NCBI GenBank assembly: GCA_015075635.1 | Contig: JABTUA010000001.1 | Span: 3,472,001 to 3,536,000 of the forward strand | Origin: Polyangiaceae bacterium | GTDB taxonomy: Bacteria > Myxococcota_A > Polyangia > Polyangiales > Polyangiaceae | Reading direction: 5' to 3' | DNA length: 64,000 nt | Part shown: piece by piece, positions 28,420 to 36,952 of the stretch | How the letters are laid out: each line of letters opens with the position of its first letter | Position numbering within the stretch: the first letter of the stretch is position 1 | Notes under the pieces: model-generated | What the model was told of the DNA's origin: nothing | Seen by the model: only the letters and a program-made list of their open reading frames with translations | Database searches by the model: none | Made by a program: the position numbers and the translations under genes

Positions 28420-31400
28420 TCAGAAGAACAACCTGGAGACGCTGACCGAGTCCAGGCTCACCAGCACGAGCCCTTCGGAAGCCCCGTCCGCGACGGCGAG
28501 CTGGCCGATCTGCGGGACGAACACCATCGACTGCGGAGAGACGGCGCGGCTCTGCGCCGCCAGGTTCGCGGTGAGCGGCGTGAAGCCACCGGTCACGATC
28601 CACGAGAACACCATGTCGCGCTTGCTCGGCTCGTTGCCGCGATAGACCGCGAACCGATGCGTCAAGCTGTGGAAGATGCACGCGGCGCCGGGCTTGCCGG
28701 GGCCGAGTGCGGTGCCGGAGTCGAGCACGCAGGCCAGGTCGTCGGCCGTCGCGGGCCCGATGGCGCAAGCGCCGCTCACGCCCGGCGGCGCGGTGCAGCT
28801 CTTCGCGGAGACCTCGAACACGCGACTGTCTTGGTTGGCCCGCCGAGGGTTGCAGTCGGCGACGCAGCGCAGGTCGTCGCCCGTCGCCACCACGTGGTGC
28901 CGGAAGCCGCTGCCGCTGCCGGTCAGCACCCACTGCTGGCCCGCGCGCACCTGATACGAGATCGCCGCGCCCCCGCCCATGCAGCAGAAGAGGAGCTCGT
29001 TGATGCGCGCCTTGTCGGCGGCGTCGGTGTAGCTCTTCGGCTCGAAGGTGAGCTGGCTCTGCCGCGCCTCGAGAATGCGCAGATCGCGCAGCGCGGTTGG
29101 CGCGTCGGCGGGACCGAAGGCCTCCCGGCACCTGAAGTAGGCGAGCTTGCCCGTGCCCCCGCCGCAGGAGCCGCCGGGGAGCTTCTCCGCGCTCCAGTAC
29201 GAGTCGTTCTCCGCGGGGATGCCCTGCGTCACGGTGACCACGTCCGCGTGGCGGCTGGCGAAGGCCGCCAGGTCCGCCGCAGCGACGCCGAGCTCTGCGC
29301 CAACGTCCTGGACGAGCTCGCTGTCCTGCACGCCGCGGTTGCAGAACACGGCGTCGTGATCGGTCAGCGTCCCGGCGGCCCAGTCCGGAAACCCGGTCTT
29401 CCGCTCCGGCACGAACGCGCCCTCGTAGACCAGGTTCATCTCCTCGTCGCCGCCGAAGGCACGAGGCTCGGTCAGCACGAGCCCGACCGAGGGCCGCTCG
29501 GCGCTGGCCGGATCCACGCCGAGGACGTTCGTCGAGCCGGGGCTCGCGGCCGAGGTGTGGAGAGAGGTCCCGATGTGGACCTCGACGGGCTGGGTGCCGC
29601 CCTCGGGGTTCTCGAACTCCACCGCCAAGAGCTTCGGGTGCTTGAAGCCCTCGTCGGTCAGGTCGGCCGCCAGCGTTCCCCCCTCGGGCGCGCTGAGCTT
29701 GGGCACGCCGCGCAGCGACGGCGCGTTCACGCCCAGCTCCCCCGAGTTGATCAGCATGCGACCGCTGCGGCTTCGGTGTTGCTCCACGACGCGGCACGAG
29801 AGCTCCGCGCTCACCGTGCGCTTGCCGGAGGCGGTGTTGTCGAGGGTGAAGAACTCGGGCTGAGGCGCGTCCCCGGCGCAGCCGCGGAAGTTCTCCTCCG
29901 GCGCGGAGTTGGTGCTGACCGGCCGCCGGCAAGGGGCGTCGTAGTCCTCGACGTCCACCACCGCGACCTGCCCGCTCGAGAGCATCACGAACCCGAACAC
30001 GCCGCGTAGGTTCCGTGGCGCTGCGCCGCGGGTGAAGTCGAAGTTGGGACGGTACTTCGCGCCCGGCGACGTGGCGGGGATCCCGGGATCCGGGTCGCAA
30101 GAGGTGCCGATGGTGGCGATGCCCGTCTCCGGATCGGCAATGGGCACGTCGCGCAGCGCGAAGCCGACGTCCCGGGCCGGCGCGGGGTAGGTGATGCGGT
30201 CCGCCGGCTCGAACGGCAGCCGCGGCGAGCCCGGGCGCACGATGGGCGTGCGGTCGGAGGCCCCGGGAGTGACGTCGAAGATCATCACGCTGCCGTCGAA
30301 GTCGTCCACCACGTAGGCGAAGCGCTCACCCTTGGAGGTCGGCGGGCTGATGGCGACCTGGCTGCTGGTGACGACGCGGTTCCTCTCCTCGAACGACACC
30401 GGGCGGAGCGGCGGTCCCTGGAGCGGCGAGCAGGGATCCGACACGTCCACGACGTGGACCGCCGGGGCCCCGAGGTCGGAGATGAAGAGGCGCCCGTCGC
30501 TCACCTCGATGCCCGCTGGGTGCGGCGTGAAGGTGTCGGGCACCGGGCCGTAGTTGACCTCGGGGAGCACACAGCCTGGCGCTTGGAGGTCGCTCGGTAC
30601 CTTCTGGCTGACGTCGTCCGAGAGCTTCGGCTCGAGCACGACGTAGCGCTCGACGTCGCAGGGCTTGAAGGTCCCCGGCTCGCGGTCGAGGACGCTCTGC
30701 GCGTCGAGCACCGCGAACATGCCCATGGTCGGCAAGGTGACGATCAGCTTGCGGCGCCCCGCCGGTGTCTGCTCCAGCGCCAGATCGGCGGCGCAGTCCG
30801 CGCGCGTCGCTGCCAGCGCGGTGCCGGGTGTCGCGGCGTCCACGCTGGGTGCCGCGTCGCAGCTCGCGCGCACCGGCGCGGGCGTGGTCGGATCCCCGTC
30901 GGCGTCCGGGGCGGGCGGGTCGATGACGATGGCCATCTCGCCTGGCGCCGCCGGCAGCGCGCAGGCCGGCCAGGCGGTGAGGTCGTGCGCCGGCGGCCGC
31001 GCGCAGCTGGTCGGGATGGCGAAGATGCCCTCCTTGCCGACCTCCGCCACGCCCACGAAGCTCGCCACGCCGCCCGGCGTGGAGACGATGTCCACCGGGT
31101 TCTCCCCGATCGGGATGAAGCTGAACCCGGGCGTGGAGCTGTCGAGATCGACGACCTTGCCAGCGCTCAGATCGACCACCGCCACCTCGCCGCGCAGGGT
31201 CTGGGTGACCAGCGCGTAGAGGTGGCGTCGATTCTCCGTGCTGTCGAAATCGGGGCAGGCGTTGATGTCGTGCCCCACGCCGTCCGACGTGGCGCACACG
31301 AACGACACCTCGCCGCTCCGCTCCAGCGACCGGAGCGGGAGCGAGACCGGGGTCTCGGTGCAGCCCAGACCGAACGCGCAGAGGGCCGCCAGCACGCCCA

Positions 31401-31425
31401 GCTTCGCGCCGAAGAGCTCGCTCAT
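28420..31425 (-). CDS. Large beta-propeller-like lipoprotein, second gene of a coupled pair
   Basis: 1001 residues from ATG 31425; the frame extends upstream inside the partner gene but the ATG overlaps its stop as ATGA, showing coupling. The signal peptide ends in AFGLGC, a lipobox-like end with the Cys at about residue 22. The mature protein is rich in short beta strands with repeated units like GEVAVVDLSAGKVVDL, MGMFAVLDAQSVL and LFISDLGAPAVHVVDVSD, typical of YncE/NHL-like propellers that bind at repeated blades. Many Cys residues in pairs, especially in the last third, suggest disulphides. The function is unknown; extracytoplasmic binding or adhesion is inferred. It ends one base before mutS begins. 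Confidence 0.75.
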   Translation of the reverse strand: MSELFGAKLGVLAALCAFGLGCTETPVSLPLRSLERSGEVSFVCATSDGVGHDINACPDFDSTENRRHLYALVTQTLRGEVAVVDLSAGKVVDLDSSTPGFSFIPIGENPVDIVSTPGGVASFVGVAEVGKEGIFAIPTSCARPPAHDLTAWPACALPAAPGEMAIVIDPPAPDADGDPTTPAPVRASCDAAPSVDAATPGTALAATRADCAADLALEQTPAGRRKLIVTLPTMGMFAVLDAQSVLDREPGTFKPCDVERYVVLEPKLSDDVSQKVPSDLQAPGCVLPEVNYGPVPDTFTPHPAGIEVSDGRLFISDLGAPAVHVVDVSDPCSPLQGPPLRPVSFEERNRVVTSSQVAISPPTSKGERFAYVVDDFDGSVMIFDVTPGASDRTPIVRPGSPRLPFEPADRITYPAPARDVGFALRDVPIADPETGIATIGTSCDPDPGIPATSPGAKYRPNFDFTRGAAPRNLRGVFGFVMLSSGQVAVVDVEDYDAPCRRPVSTNSAPEENFRGCAGDAPQPEFFTLDNTASGKRTVSAELSCRVVEQHRSRSGRMLINSGELGVNAPSLRGVPKLSAPEGGTLAADLTDEGFKHPKLLAVEFENPEGGTQPVEVHIGTSLHTSAASPGSTNVLGVDPASAERPSVGLVLTEPRAFGGDEEMNLVYEGAFVPERKTGFPDWAAGTLTDHDAVFCNRGVQDSELVQDVGAELGVAAADLAAFASRHADVVTVTQGIPAENDSYWSAEKLPGGSCGGGTGKLAYFRCREAFGPADAPTALRDLRILEARQSQLTFEPKSYTDAADKARINELLFCCMGGGAAISYQVRAGQQWVLTGSGSGFRHHVVATGDDLRCVADCNPRRANQDSRVFEVSAKSCTAPPGVSGACAIGPATADDLACVLDSGTALGPGKPGAACIFHSLTHRFAVYRGNEPSKRDMVFSWIVTGGFTPLTANLAAQSRAVSPQSMVFVPQIGQLAVADGASEGLVLVSLDSVSVSRLFF

Positions 31426-33083
31426 TTGCTGGCCCTCGGTGCGCTCGGGCGGCCGATCGTCGCCAACACGCTGCCAAAGGTCGGGTTCCTCTGATCGAGG
31501 TCCACGACGCCGATGTACGAATCGGTGAAGTGGGCGACGTAGGCGTAAGCGTGGGTGGGCTGGCCGCTCTCGTCCTGGCCGAGCTCCGTCGCGAAGCCGT
31601 GCGGTCCGCGGCCGGTGTCTATCCAGTCTTCCATGCTGCGGGTCAGCGGGTTGTAGATGCCGACCTTGCGCGTGTCGAAGCAGACCACGAACACCCGCTT
31701 CTGCGCCTCGCCCTTGGGGCTGATGACCTGGCCCAGCACGACCCGCGAGGGGCCGAAGGTGAGCGGGATGCTCTGCTCGAAGCGCGGCAGGTCGTCGCTG
31801 GAAAACAGGCCCTGGTTCGGGCGCGTCTCGCCGACCAGGAGCGACGACGGCGCGCGGTTGGCGATGTAGACGCGAATCGGGATGGCGGCGCAGTCCGTCA
31901 GGCACTGGGTTCGCGTGTCGTCGCTGGGGCAGCCGGCCTCGCACTGCTTGCGCTCGCTGCCGTCGAGCGCGATGCCGCGGGAATCGGTGCCCAGCGAGTT
32001 GGCGCCGATCCCGGCCGCGCCGGCCACCTGCAAGAACGGCCTCGCGGGCTTCGATGCCTCGTCGGAGAAGTAGCGGAGCAGCGTCACCTGCGCCGCGTCG
32101 CGGAAGGTGACGAGGAAGCCCGGGTCGTAGCGGATGCCCTGCTCCACGGCCAGGAGGGGCGTGGGCAGCGCGGCCACGCCGATGGCGCGTTGGGGCATGC
32201 CGGTCGCGGTGAACTCGAGACGCGGCCCGCTACCGAAGTCGTCCACGCCGTTCCCCCAAGCCGCGGCGTCGTTCACGAACAGAGACGCCGCGCCTTCGGT
32301 CTGGTGCGTCACCACGATGGCCTCGGCGTCCGGCGTGGCGTCGATACCGAAGGGCTCCGGAGCCAGGCGCAGGCCCCGGGTGTTCTCTTCGTCCGGATCG
32401 TCGCCGACCCGGTGAGCGTCGTCGCAGTCGCCGGAGCTCCCGTCTTGGCCGCACGCCAGCTCGAACGGCACTGCGCCCTTCTCCGGAGTGTCGTCGAGCA
32501 CGTCGATGTAGTGCAGCGTCGCGTCGCCGCGCACGGGCACGAACAAGCGGCCGCCCGGAGCTTCGGGGCGCGGGCGGTAGACGACGTCGGTGGCGAAGGC
32601 GCCGATGCCCACCTTGCCGACCACCAGGCTCGCGCCACCGTCCTGCGGCTTCACGTGGCTGACGAAGCCGCAGCGGCCGGGGTGGAGCAGCTTGTCGGCC
32701 GGGCCCTTCTCTCCGAAAGGACCACAAGGTTTGCCGGCGTGAGGCCCGCTCGCGTCCACGCACCAGCGGCTCGGCATGCCGCGATTCTCTTCGGTCGGCG
32801 AAAGATCGCAGAGCCTGCCGTCCCCGCAGTCGGAGTCCGACTGGCACGACTTGGGGAGGAGCTCGCGCAGGCGACCGAGGTCCAACGCCTGCAGCGCGCC
32901 GCCGTTGTATTGCAGGTCGAAGTCGCTGTTGACGACGTACAGCCGGCTGGCCCCGGGCGAGATGGCGAGGCCCACTGGGAAGTAGATCCGATCGAGCGGC
33001 GGCTCGACACCCTCGCCCTGGTCGTAACAACCGGACGAGGCGAGCGCACACAGCGCGAGGAAGCGCAAGGAACGGCGAGACAT
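31422..33083 (-). CDS. Beta-propeller lipoprotein, first gene of a coupled pair
   Basis: 553 residues from ATG 33083. The lipobox is ASSGC (lipidated Cys at about residue 19). The mature part opens with DRIYFPVGLAISPGASRLYVVNSDFD, a typical first propeller blade. A Cys-rich insertion follows (SDSDCGDGRLCDLSPTEE), as in Dx-C-x(5)-C modules common in myxobacterial surface proteins. Later blades include RLFVPVRGDATLHYIDV, VYIANRAPSSLLV and GPHGFATELG. Another CxxxC pair (CEAGCPSDDTRTQC) lies near residue 390. It is translationally coupled by ATGA to the 1001-residue partner, so both probably form one surface complex. The function is not known. Confidence 0.78.
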   Translation of the reverse strand: MSRRSLRFLALCALASSGCYDQGEGVEPPLDRIYFPVGLAISPGASRLYVVNSDFDLQYNGGALQALDLGRLRELLPKSCQSDSDCGDGRLCDLSPTEENRGMPSRWCVDASGPHAGKPCGPFGEKGPADKLLHPGRCGFVSHVKPQDGGASLVVGKVGIGAFATDVVYRPRPEAPGGRLFVPVRGDATLHYIDVLDDTPEKGAVPFELACGQDGSSGDCDDAHRVGDDPDEENTRGLRLAPEPFGIDATPDAEAIVVTHQTEGAASLFVNDAAAWGNGVDDFGSGPRLEFTATGMPQRAIGVAALPTPLLAVEQGIRYDPGFLVTFRDAAQVTLLRYFSDEASKPARPFLQVAGAAGIGANSLGTDSRGIALDGSERKQCEAGCPSDDTRTQCLTDCAAIPIRVYIANRAPSSLLVGETRPNQGLFSSDDLPRFEQSIPLTFGPSRVVLGQVISPKGEAQKRVFVVCFDTRKVGIYNPLTRSMEDWIDTGRGPHGFATELGQDESGQPTHAYAYVAHFTDSYIGVVDLDQRNPTFGSVLATIGRPSAPRASK

Positions 33084-33159
33084 TCGGGCTGGCGCAGCCT
33101 AGTCAAGTCGCGCCGCCAGCGCGACAGTTTCAGCTCCAAACACGCTGCCAACCAGCTGC

Positions 33160-33345
33160 TCAGACCAGGTCGAGGATGATGACGCCCCGTTCCTTGTCGT
33201 CTTCGTCCTCGCGCTCGGGCTCCGGACGGCGCCGGGGCTGGATGGCGTCCACGGGCAACTCTAGGCGGGGCTGCTCTTCGTCACGACGCCGCGCCTCCTC
33301 CTCTTCGCGCCGACGGATCTGGTCGATGATGAAGGGGGGTAGCAT
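33160..33345 (-). CDS. Small charged hypothetical protein
   Basis: 61 residues from ATG 33345. It opens with MLPPFIIDQIRRREEEEARR, followed by alternating Arg/Glu/Asp/Pro-rich segments, and ends in a hydrophobic GVIILDLV. There is no signal peptide or membrane span. Similar short proteins with an opening like LPPFIIDQI are, from memory, common in myxobacteria and of unknown function. A well-formed promoter (TTGACC, 16 bases, TAGATT) precedes it by about 50 bases, which supports a real gene. The conserved N-terminal hydrophobic patch and C-terminal strand might dock to a partner; this is inference. Confidence 0.65.
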   Translation of the reverse strand: MLPPFIIDQIRRREEEEARRRDEEQPRLELPVDAIQPRRRPEPEREDEDDKERGVIILDLV

Positions 33346-33398
33346 GGCGGCCTCGATTCAGCCCAACCGCGGGCCCGTATTGGGGACCTATGCTCGAC

Positions 33399-33426
33399 AA
33401 TCTAGCGCCCCTGTCGGTGCGGTCAA
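33399..33426 (-). promoter_or_regulatory. Predicted sigma-70-like promoter of the small charged protein
   Basis: On the minus strand TTGACC (33421-33426, five of six) and TAGATT (33399-33404, four of six) are 16 bases apart. The transcript would begin near 33391 and carry a leader of about 46 bases to ATG 33345. This is the best-formed promoter I could see in the window. Confidence 0.45.
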
Positions 33427-33503
33427 GTTCGGGAAACCGCGAAGCTTTTGCGACACATCCGCCGGACGCATGGCGCGGATGGCATGGTAGCGTTCGGTCG
33501 GTC

Positions 33504-34844
33504 ATGCCGGCTACAGCCCCGAAATGCCTCCGGCTGCTCGGGCTCGCCCTGCTTTTTCTGGGGCTCGCGTGGCCAGGAGTCGCGCGGGCCGGCGCCTTCG
33601 ACTTCAACGACACGACCTGGGAGGGGACCAGCGAGCTGCTCGCCTTGGCCCGGACGCGGCTGGGGAGCTCGCGCGTCGAAATCGTCGCAGTCTTGGACTG
33701 GGAGCGCCTGCGCCCGGCGGACGGGCTGCTCGTGGTCCACCCCACCGTCGAGGTCGACTACGACGAAGCCAGCGCTTTCTTGCGGGCCGGCGGGCGCATC
33801 GCGGTGCTCGACGACTTCGGCAAGGGCGACGTGTTGCTCGGGCGCTTCCAGATCCGACGCGTCGCGGCGCCGCTCCGTCCGGCGCGCGCGCTGCGCGAGA
33901 ACCCGAACCTCGCCATCGCCGTGCCGGCGGTCCAGCAGGTGGCCGGCCAGGAGCAGGGGCGCCACCCCGTGGTGGCCCAAGTGCGCGACGTCGTCACCAA
34001 CCACCCTGCGGCGTTCACGCACCCCAATCTCACGCCGGTGCTCGAGATCCCCGCCACCGGCGAGCCCAGCGCGACCTTGGCGGTCACCGGGATCATCGTG
34101 AACCGCGGCCGGCTGTTCGCGATGGCGGACCCCTCGGCGAGCATCAACCTGATGCTGCGCTATCCGGGCAATCGAGCCTTCGCGGAAGGGATGATCGACT
34201 ACCTGGTCGAGGACGACAGCTGGGGACAGCGCGGCGGCAAGCTCTACCTGGTCGCCAACGATTTCAAGCAGCGCGGCGCCTACGGCGGCGGGACGAGCTT
34301 GGGCCAGGAGCTGAAGGAGCAACTGGAAGGCTTCGAAGACCTGGTCGGCTCGATGCACGACGATGGGCTTCCGGACGTCCTGGCGGTGCTGTTCGCGGTC
34401 GTCGCCGGCGTGGGCGCCGTGGCTTGGACGTTGTCCTCCTCGCTGAAGGTCTACCGCCGCTCCCCGCCGCGCTACGCCGCGACCCAACCCCTGGTCGCGC
34501 AGGGCGGTGTCGCCGGCAGAGCCGCGGTGCTGGGCGCGCCCACCACCCACCGCGCGCTGGCGCTGCTCGAGCTGAAGAGCGCGCTGGAAGAGGGGCTCGC
34601 TGAGCGCTTCGGCCTCGCGCCCACCGCCGGCCCCGCGGCGTTCGTCGCCGAAGCGGAGCGTCGAGGGGCCCTCTCGCCGCGGAGCCTCGCCGAGCTACGA
34701 CGCCTGTTCTCCGAGCTGGGCCGGGCCGAGACGGCCGTCGCCGCATCGCAGCCCCTCCGGGTCACGAACGAAACCGTGGAGAAGACCCGGCGAGCGGTGC
34801 TAGCAATCCTGTCGGAGGCGAGCGCCCCGAGGAGTGAGTCGTGA
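33504..34844 (+). CDS. DUF4350-like membrane protein of a MoxR operon
   Basis: 446 residues from ATG 33504, which follows the pattern of a signal peptide (LRLLGLALLFLGLAWPGVARA). An in-frame start 114 bases upstream is less likely. The extracytoplasmic part contains DWERLRPADGLLVVHPTVEVDYDEASAFLRAGGRIAV-type strands characteristic of DUF4350, a Rossmann-like domain found next to MoxR ATPases. A membrane helix lies near residues 293-313 (LFAVVAGVGAVAWTLSS), followed by a helical cytoplasmic tail. The MoxR gene overlaps its stop by GTGA, so they are coupled. Such proteins are thought to assist MoxR chaperone systems acting on membrane or periplasmic targets; here this is inference. Confidence 0.8.
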   Translation: MPATAPKCLRLLGLALLFLGLAWPGVARAGAFDFNDTTWEGTSELLALARTRLGSSRVEIVAVLDWERLRPADGLLVVHPTVEVDYDEASAFLRAGGRIAVLDDFGKGDVLLGRFQIRRVAAPLRPARALRENPNLAIAVPAVQQVAGQEQGRHPVVAQVRDVVTNHPAAFTHPNLTPVLEIPATGEPSATLAVTGIIVNRGRLFAMADPSASINLMLRYPGNRAFAEGMIDYLVEDDSWGQRGGKLYLVANDFKQRGAYGGGTSLGQELKEQLEGFEDLVGSMHDDGLPDVLAVLFAVVAGVGAVAWTLSSSLKVYRRSPPRYAATQPLVAQGGVAGRAAVLGAPTTHRALALLELKSALEEGLAERFGLAPTAGPAAFVAEAERRGALSPRSLAELRRLFSELGRAETAVAASQPLRVTNETVEKTRRAVLAILSEASAPRSES

Positions 34845-35812
34845 GTCACGCGTTGCAGGTGAGCGAGATCGAGTCCGTCAGGGAGCGGCTCGCCGACGTG
34901 CGGCGTCAGGTCACCCGCGTGTACATCGGCGATTCGGCGGCGGTCGACCTGCTCTTGGTGGCGCTCTTGTCGCGCGGGCACGTCCTGCTCGAGGGCGTGC
35001 CCGGGGTCGCCAAGACGACGCTGGTGAAGGCGTTCGCCACCACGCTCGGCTGTAGCGTTCGCCGCATCCAGTTCACCCCGGACCTGTTGCCGGCGGACAT
35101 CACCGGCACCTACGTGCTGAACCCCCGGGAGGGCTCGTTCCAGCTCCGCCCGGGGCCCGTCTTCGCGAACGTGGTGCTGGCCGACGAGATCAACCGTGCC
35201 CCCGCCAAGACCCAGTCCGCGCTGCTCGAGGCGATGCAGGAGCGACAGGTCACCATCGAAGGCGATCGCTTCGAGCTGCCCGACCCGTTCTTCGTGCTGG
35301 CCACTCAGAACCCGGTGGATCTCGAGGGCACCTATCCGTTGCCGGAGGCACAGATCGACCGCTTCTTGGTGCGGGTGTCGATGGGCTACCCGTCGCAACG
35401 CGACGAAGTGACGATGCTGCGCACGCACGGGGTGGTGGCGCCGGAGCCCGCCGTCACGCTGAGCCCGACGGACGTGCTGCAAGTGCAGTCCATCGCGGCG
35501 CGCGTGCACGTGGAGGAGGACCTCTTCGAGTACGCGGTGGCGCTCTCCAGCTTCACGCGCACCAACCCGCGCGTGGTGCTGGGCGCCTCCCCGCGCGCGT
35601 CGCTCTCGCTGGTGCGCGCTGCCAAGAGCAACGCGGTGCTCGCGGGGAGACCGTTCGTGACGCCTGACGATGTGCGTCAAGTCGCCGTCTCGGTGCTGGC
35701 ACACCGTTTGATTCTGGTTCCGGAGCTGGAAGGCGACACCCGAGCCCGAGCCTCGATCGTCGAGGAAGCACTGGCAAAAGTCGGGCACCGGCGAGCCGTC
35801 CGGCCGGTGTAG
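34841..35812 (+). CDS. MoxR-family AAA+ ATPase
   Basis: 323 residues from GTG 34841, with GAGGAG seven bases upstream; the start overlaps the DUF4350 stop. MoxR motifs: GHVLLEGVPGVAKTTLVKAF (Walker A), VVLADEINRAPAKTQSALLE (Walker B), MQERQVTI, ATQNPVDLEGTYPLPEAQ and DRFLVRV (arginine/sensor region). It is a cytosolic AAA+ ATPase presumably acting as a chaperone for metallo- or VWA-domain proteins. Its usual partner, a DUF58 protein, is coded at 41548-43143, about 5.7 kb away, with other genes in between. Confidence 0.92.
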   Translation: MSHALQVSEIESVRERLADVRRQVTRVYIGDSAAVDLLLVALLSRGHVLLEGVPGVAKTTLVKAFATTLGCSVRRIQFTPDLLPADITGTYVLNPREGSFQLRPGPVFANVVLADEINRAPAKTQSALLEAMQERQVTIEGDRFELPDPFFVLATQNPVDLEGTYPLPEAQIDRFLVRVSMGYPSQRDEVTMLRTHGVVAPEPAVTLSPTDVLQVQSIAARVHVEEDLFEYAVALSSFTRTNPRVVLGASPRASLSLVRAAKSNAVLAGRPFVTPDDVRQVAVSVLAHRLILVPELEGDTRARASIVEEALAKVGHRRAVRPV

Positions 35813-35839
35813 GCGCGCGTACTACCGCGGGCTCCCAGG

Positions 35840-35869
35840 TTGACCAGGCGGGGCGCGCGGGACTCTACT
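35840..35869 (+). promoter_or_regulatory. Predicted promoter of the coiled-coil lipoprotein
   Basis: TTGACC (35840-35845, five of six) and TCTACT (35864-35869, four of six) are 18 bases apart. The -10 ends eight bases before ATG 35878, and there is no Shine-Dalgarno sequence, so a leaderless message is likely. Confidence 0.42.
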
Positions 35870-35877
35870 CGTGAGCC

Positions 35878-36807
35878 ATGTCGACCCGGCTCACCTTCGT
35901 CGCGCTGCTCTCGCTGGCCCTCGCGGCCGGCTGCCAGAAGAACGAAAACACAGCGATCACCGCGCCCTCGAGCGACCAGCCGGGGTACGCGGCGCGCTAC
36001 CCGGACCAGCTGGCCAAGGTCCGCGGTCGCTACTCCGAGCAGGAGGGCCGGGCCCGCCGCGCCATGGGCACCTTCGCTCAGTTCCCGGGCGAGCTGGACA
36101 AGCCCTCCTGGGCCGACGTGCTGAAGGTCTACGAGGCCGCCGACGCCGCGGGCAAGAGCGCCGAATACGTCGAGCGCCTCCACGAGAGCAATGCCGTGGC
36201 CGACTTCTTCACGGAGGAGAAGGAGGAGATCAACAAGAAGGTCGGCGGCGCCGCGCAGTACACCGCGAAGCAGAAGGGTTGCACGGTGGATCTGTATGGC
36301 ACGACGACTACCGCGCTGGAGAAGTCGGTGGAGAAGCAGCTCGAGAAGCGCCTGCGCGAGCGCAACGAGGCGCATCGCTACATCGACGACCACGAGGACT
36401 CCATCGGCAAGCCGAACCGGGAGAAGCTCGAGAAACAGGCCGACGAGATCAGCCTGACCAGCTACCTGGTCAAGGTCGCGGGCGAGGAGACCAAGCGCGA
36501 GCTGACCGAGCTGGTAGCAGAGGCGGAGGACGTGAAGTCCACGCTCGAGCGCACCATCACCGAGTCCAAGGAGGCCGCCGCGGACGCCAAGCGCTCCGAC
36601 AACGAGAAGAAGAAGGCGCAGACCCGGCTCGAGGCCGCCGAAAAGGCCAAGGGGCGCATCGAGCAGGAGACGCAGGAGGCGCAGAAGCTCCTGGAGGAGA
36701 TCGACAAGCGCAACCAGGCCCTGAAGGACGAGTACGACAAGGCCTTCGAGGACCTGAAGAAGAAGACCGAGGAGAAGGCCGCGAGCGAGAAGCCCGCGGC
36801 CTCCTGA
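35878..36807 (+). CDS. Coiled-coil lipoprotein
   Basis: 309 residues from ATG 35878. The lipobox is LAAGC (Cys at about residue 19). After a short linker the protein is almost wholly charged helix. From about residue 130 to the end, heptad-like Lys/Glu/Leu patterns run through LEKSVEKQLEKRLRERNEAH, then KEAAADAKRSDNEKKKAQTR, then ALKDEYDKAFEDLKKKTEEK. One Cys near residue 134 could pair between chains. The composition differs sharply from its neighbours (Lys-rich in a GC-rich gene). It is likely a periplasmic rod or spacer tethered to a membrane; the function is unknown. It ends ahead of a large palindrome and the convergent AraC gene. Confidence 0.8.
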   Translation: MSTRLTFVALLSLALAAGCQKNENTAITAPSSDQPGYAARYPDQLAKVRGRYSEQEGRARRAMGTFAQFPGELDKPSWADVLKVYEAADAAGKSAEYVERLHESNAVADFFTEEKEEINKKVGGAAQYTAKQKGCTVDLYGTTTTALEKSVEKQLEKRLRERNEAHRYIDDHEDSIGKPNREKLEKQADEISLTSYLVKVAGEETKRELTELVAEAEDVKSTLERTITESKEAAADAKRSDNEKKKAQTRLEAAEKAKGRIEQETQEAQKLLEEIDKRNQALKDEYDKAFEDLKKKTEEKAASEKPAAS

Positions 36808-36829
36808 GCCTGGCTCCGCTCAGAGATTC

Positions 36830-36940
36830 AGCGCCACGACGCCGCGAACGCCACCAACGCCACGGAAGAAGAAGAAACTCGGGTTCGTGCGTCGCGCACG
36901 ACCCGAAGCTTCTTGGTGGCGCCCGTGGCGCCGTGGCGCT
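36830..36940. repeat. Large imperfect palindrome between convergent genes
   Basis: Three nested inverted segments give a hairpin of about 111 bases. The outer arms AGCGCCACG (36830-36838) and CGTGGCGCT (36932-36940) pair perfectly. The middle arms CGCCACCAA (36849-36857) and TTGGTGGCG (36913-36921) also pair perfectly. The inner arms CGGGTTCGTGCG (36880-36891) and CGCACGACCCG (36895-36905) pair around a TCG loop with one bulge. The distal 28 bases match at 24 positions, all mismatches being A/G changes. It lies between the coiled-coil lipoprotein stop and the AraC stop. It could be a bidirectional terminator or a REP/MITE-like palindromic element. Confidence 0.7.
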
Positions 36941-36952
36941 TTCTCCGTTCCG

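Noticed and set aside
26130..28445. 771-codon plus-strand open frame opposite mutS
   Set aside because: It is the reverse of the complete mutS gene and shows no motif of its own.
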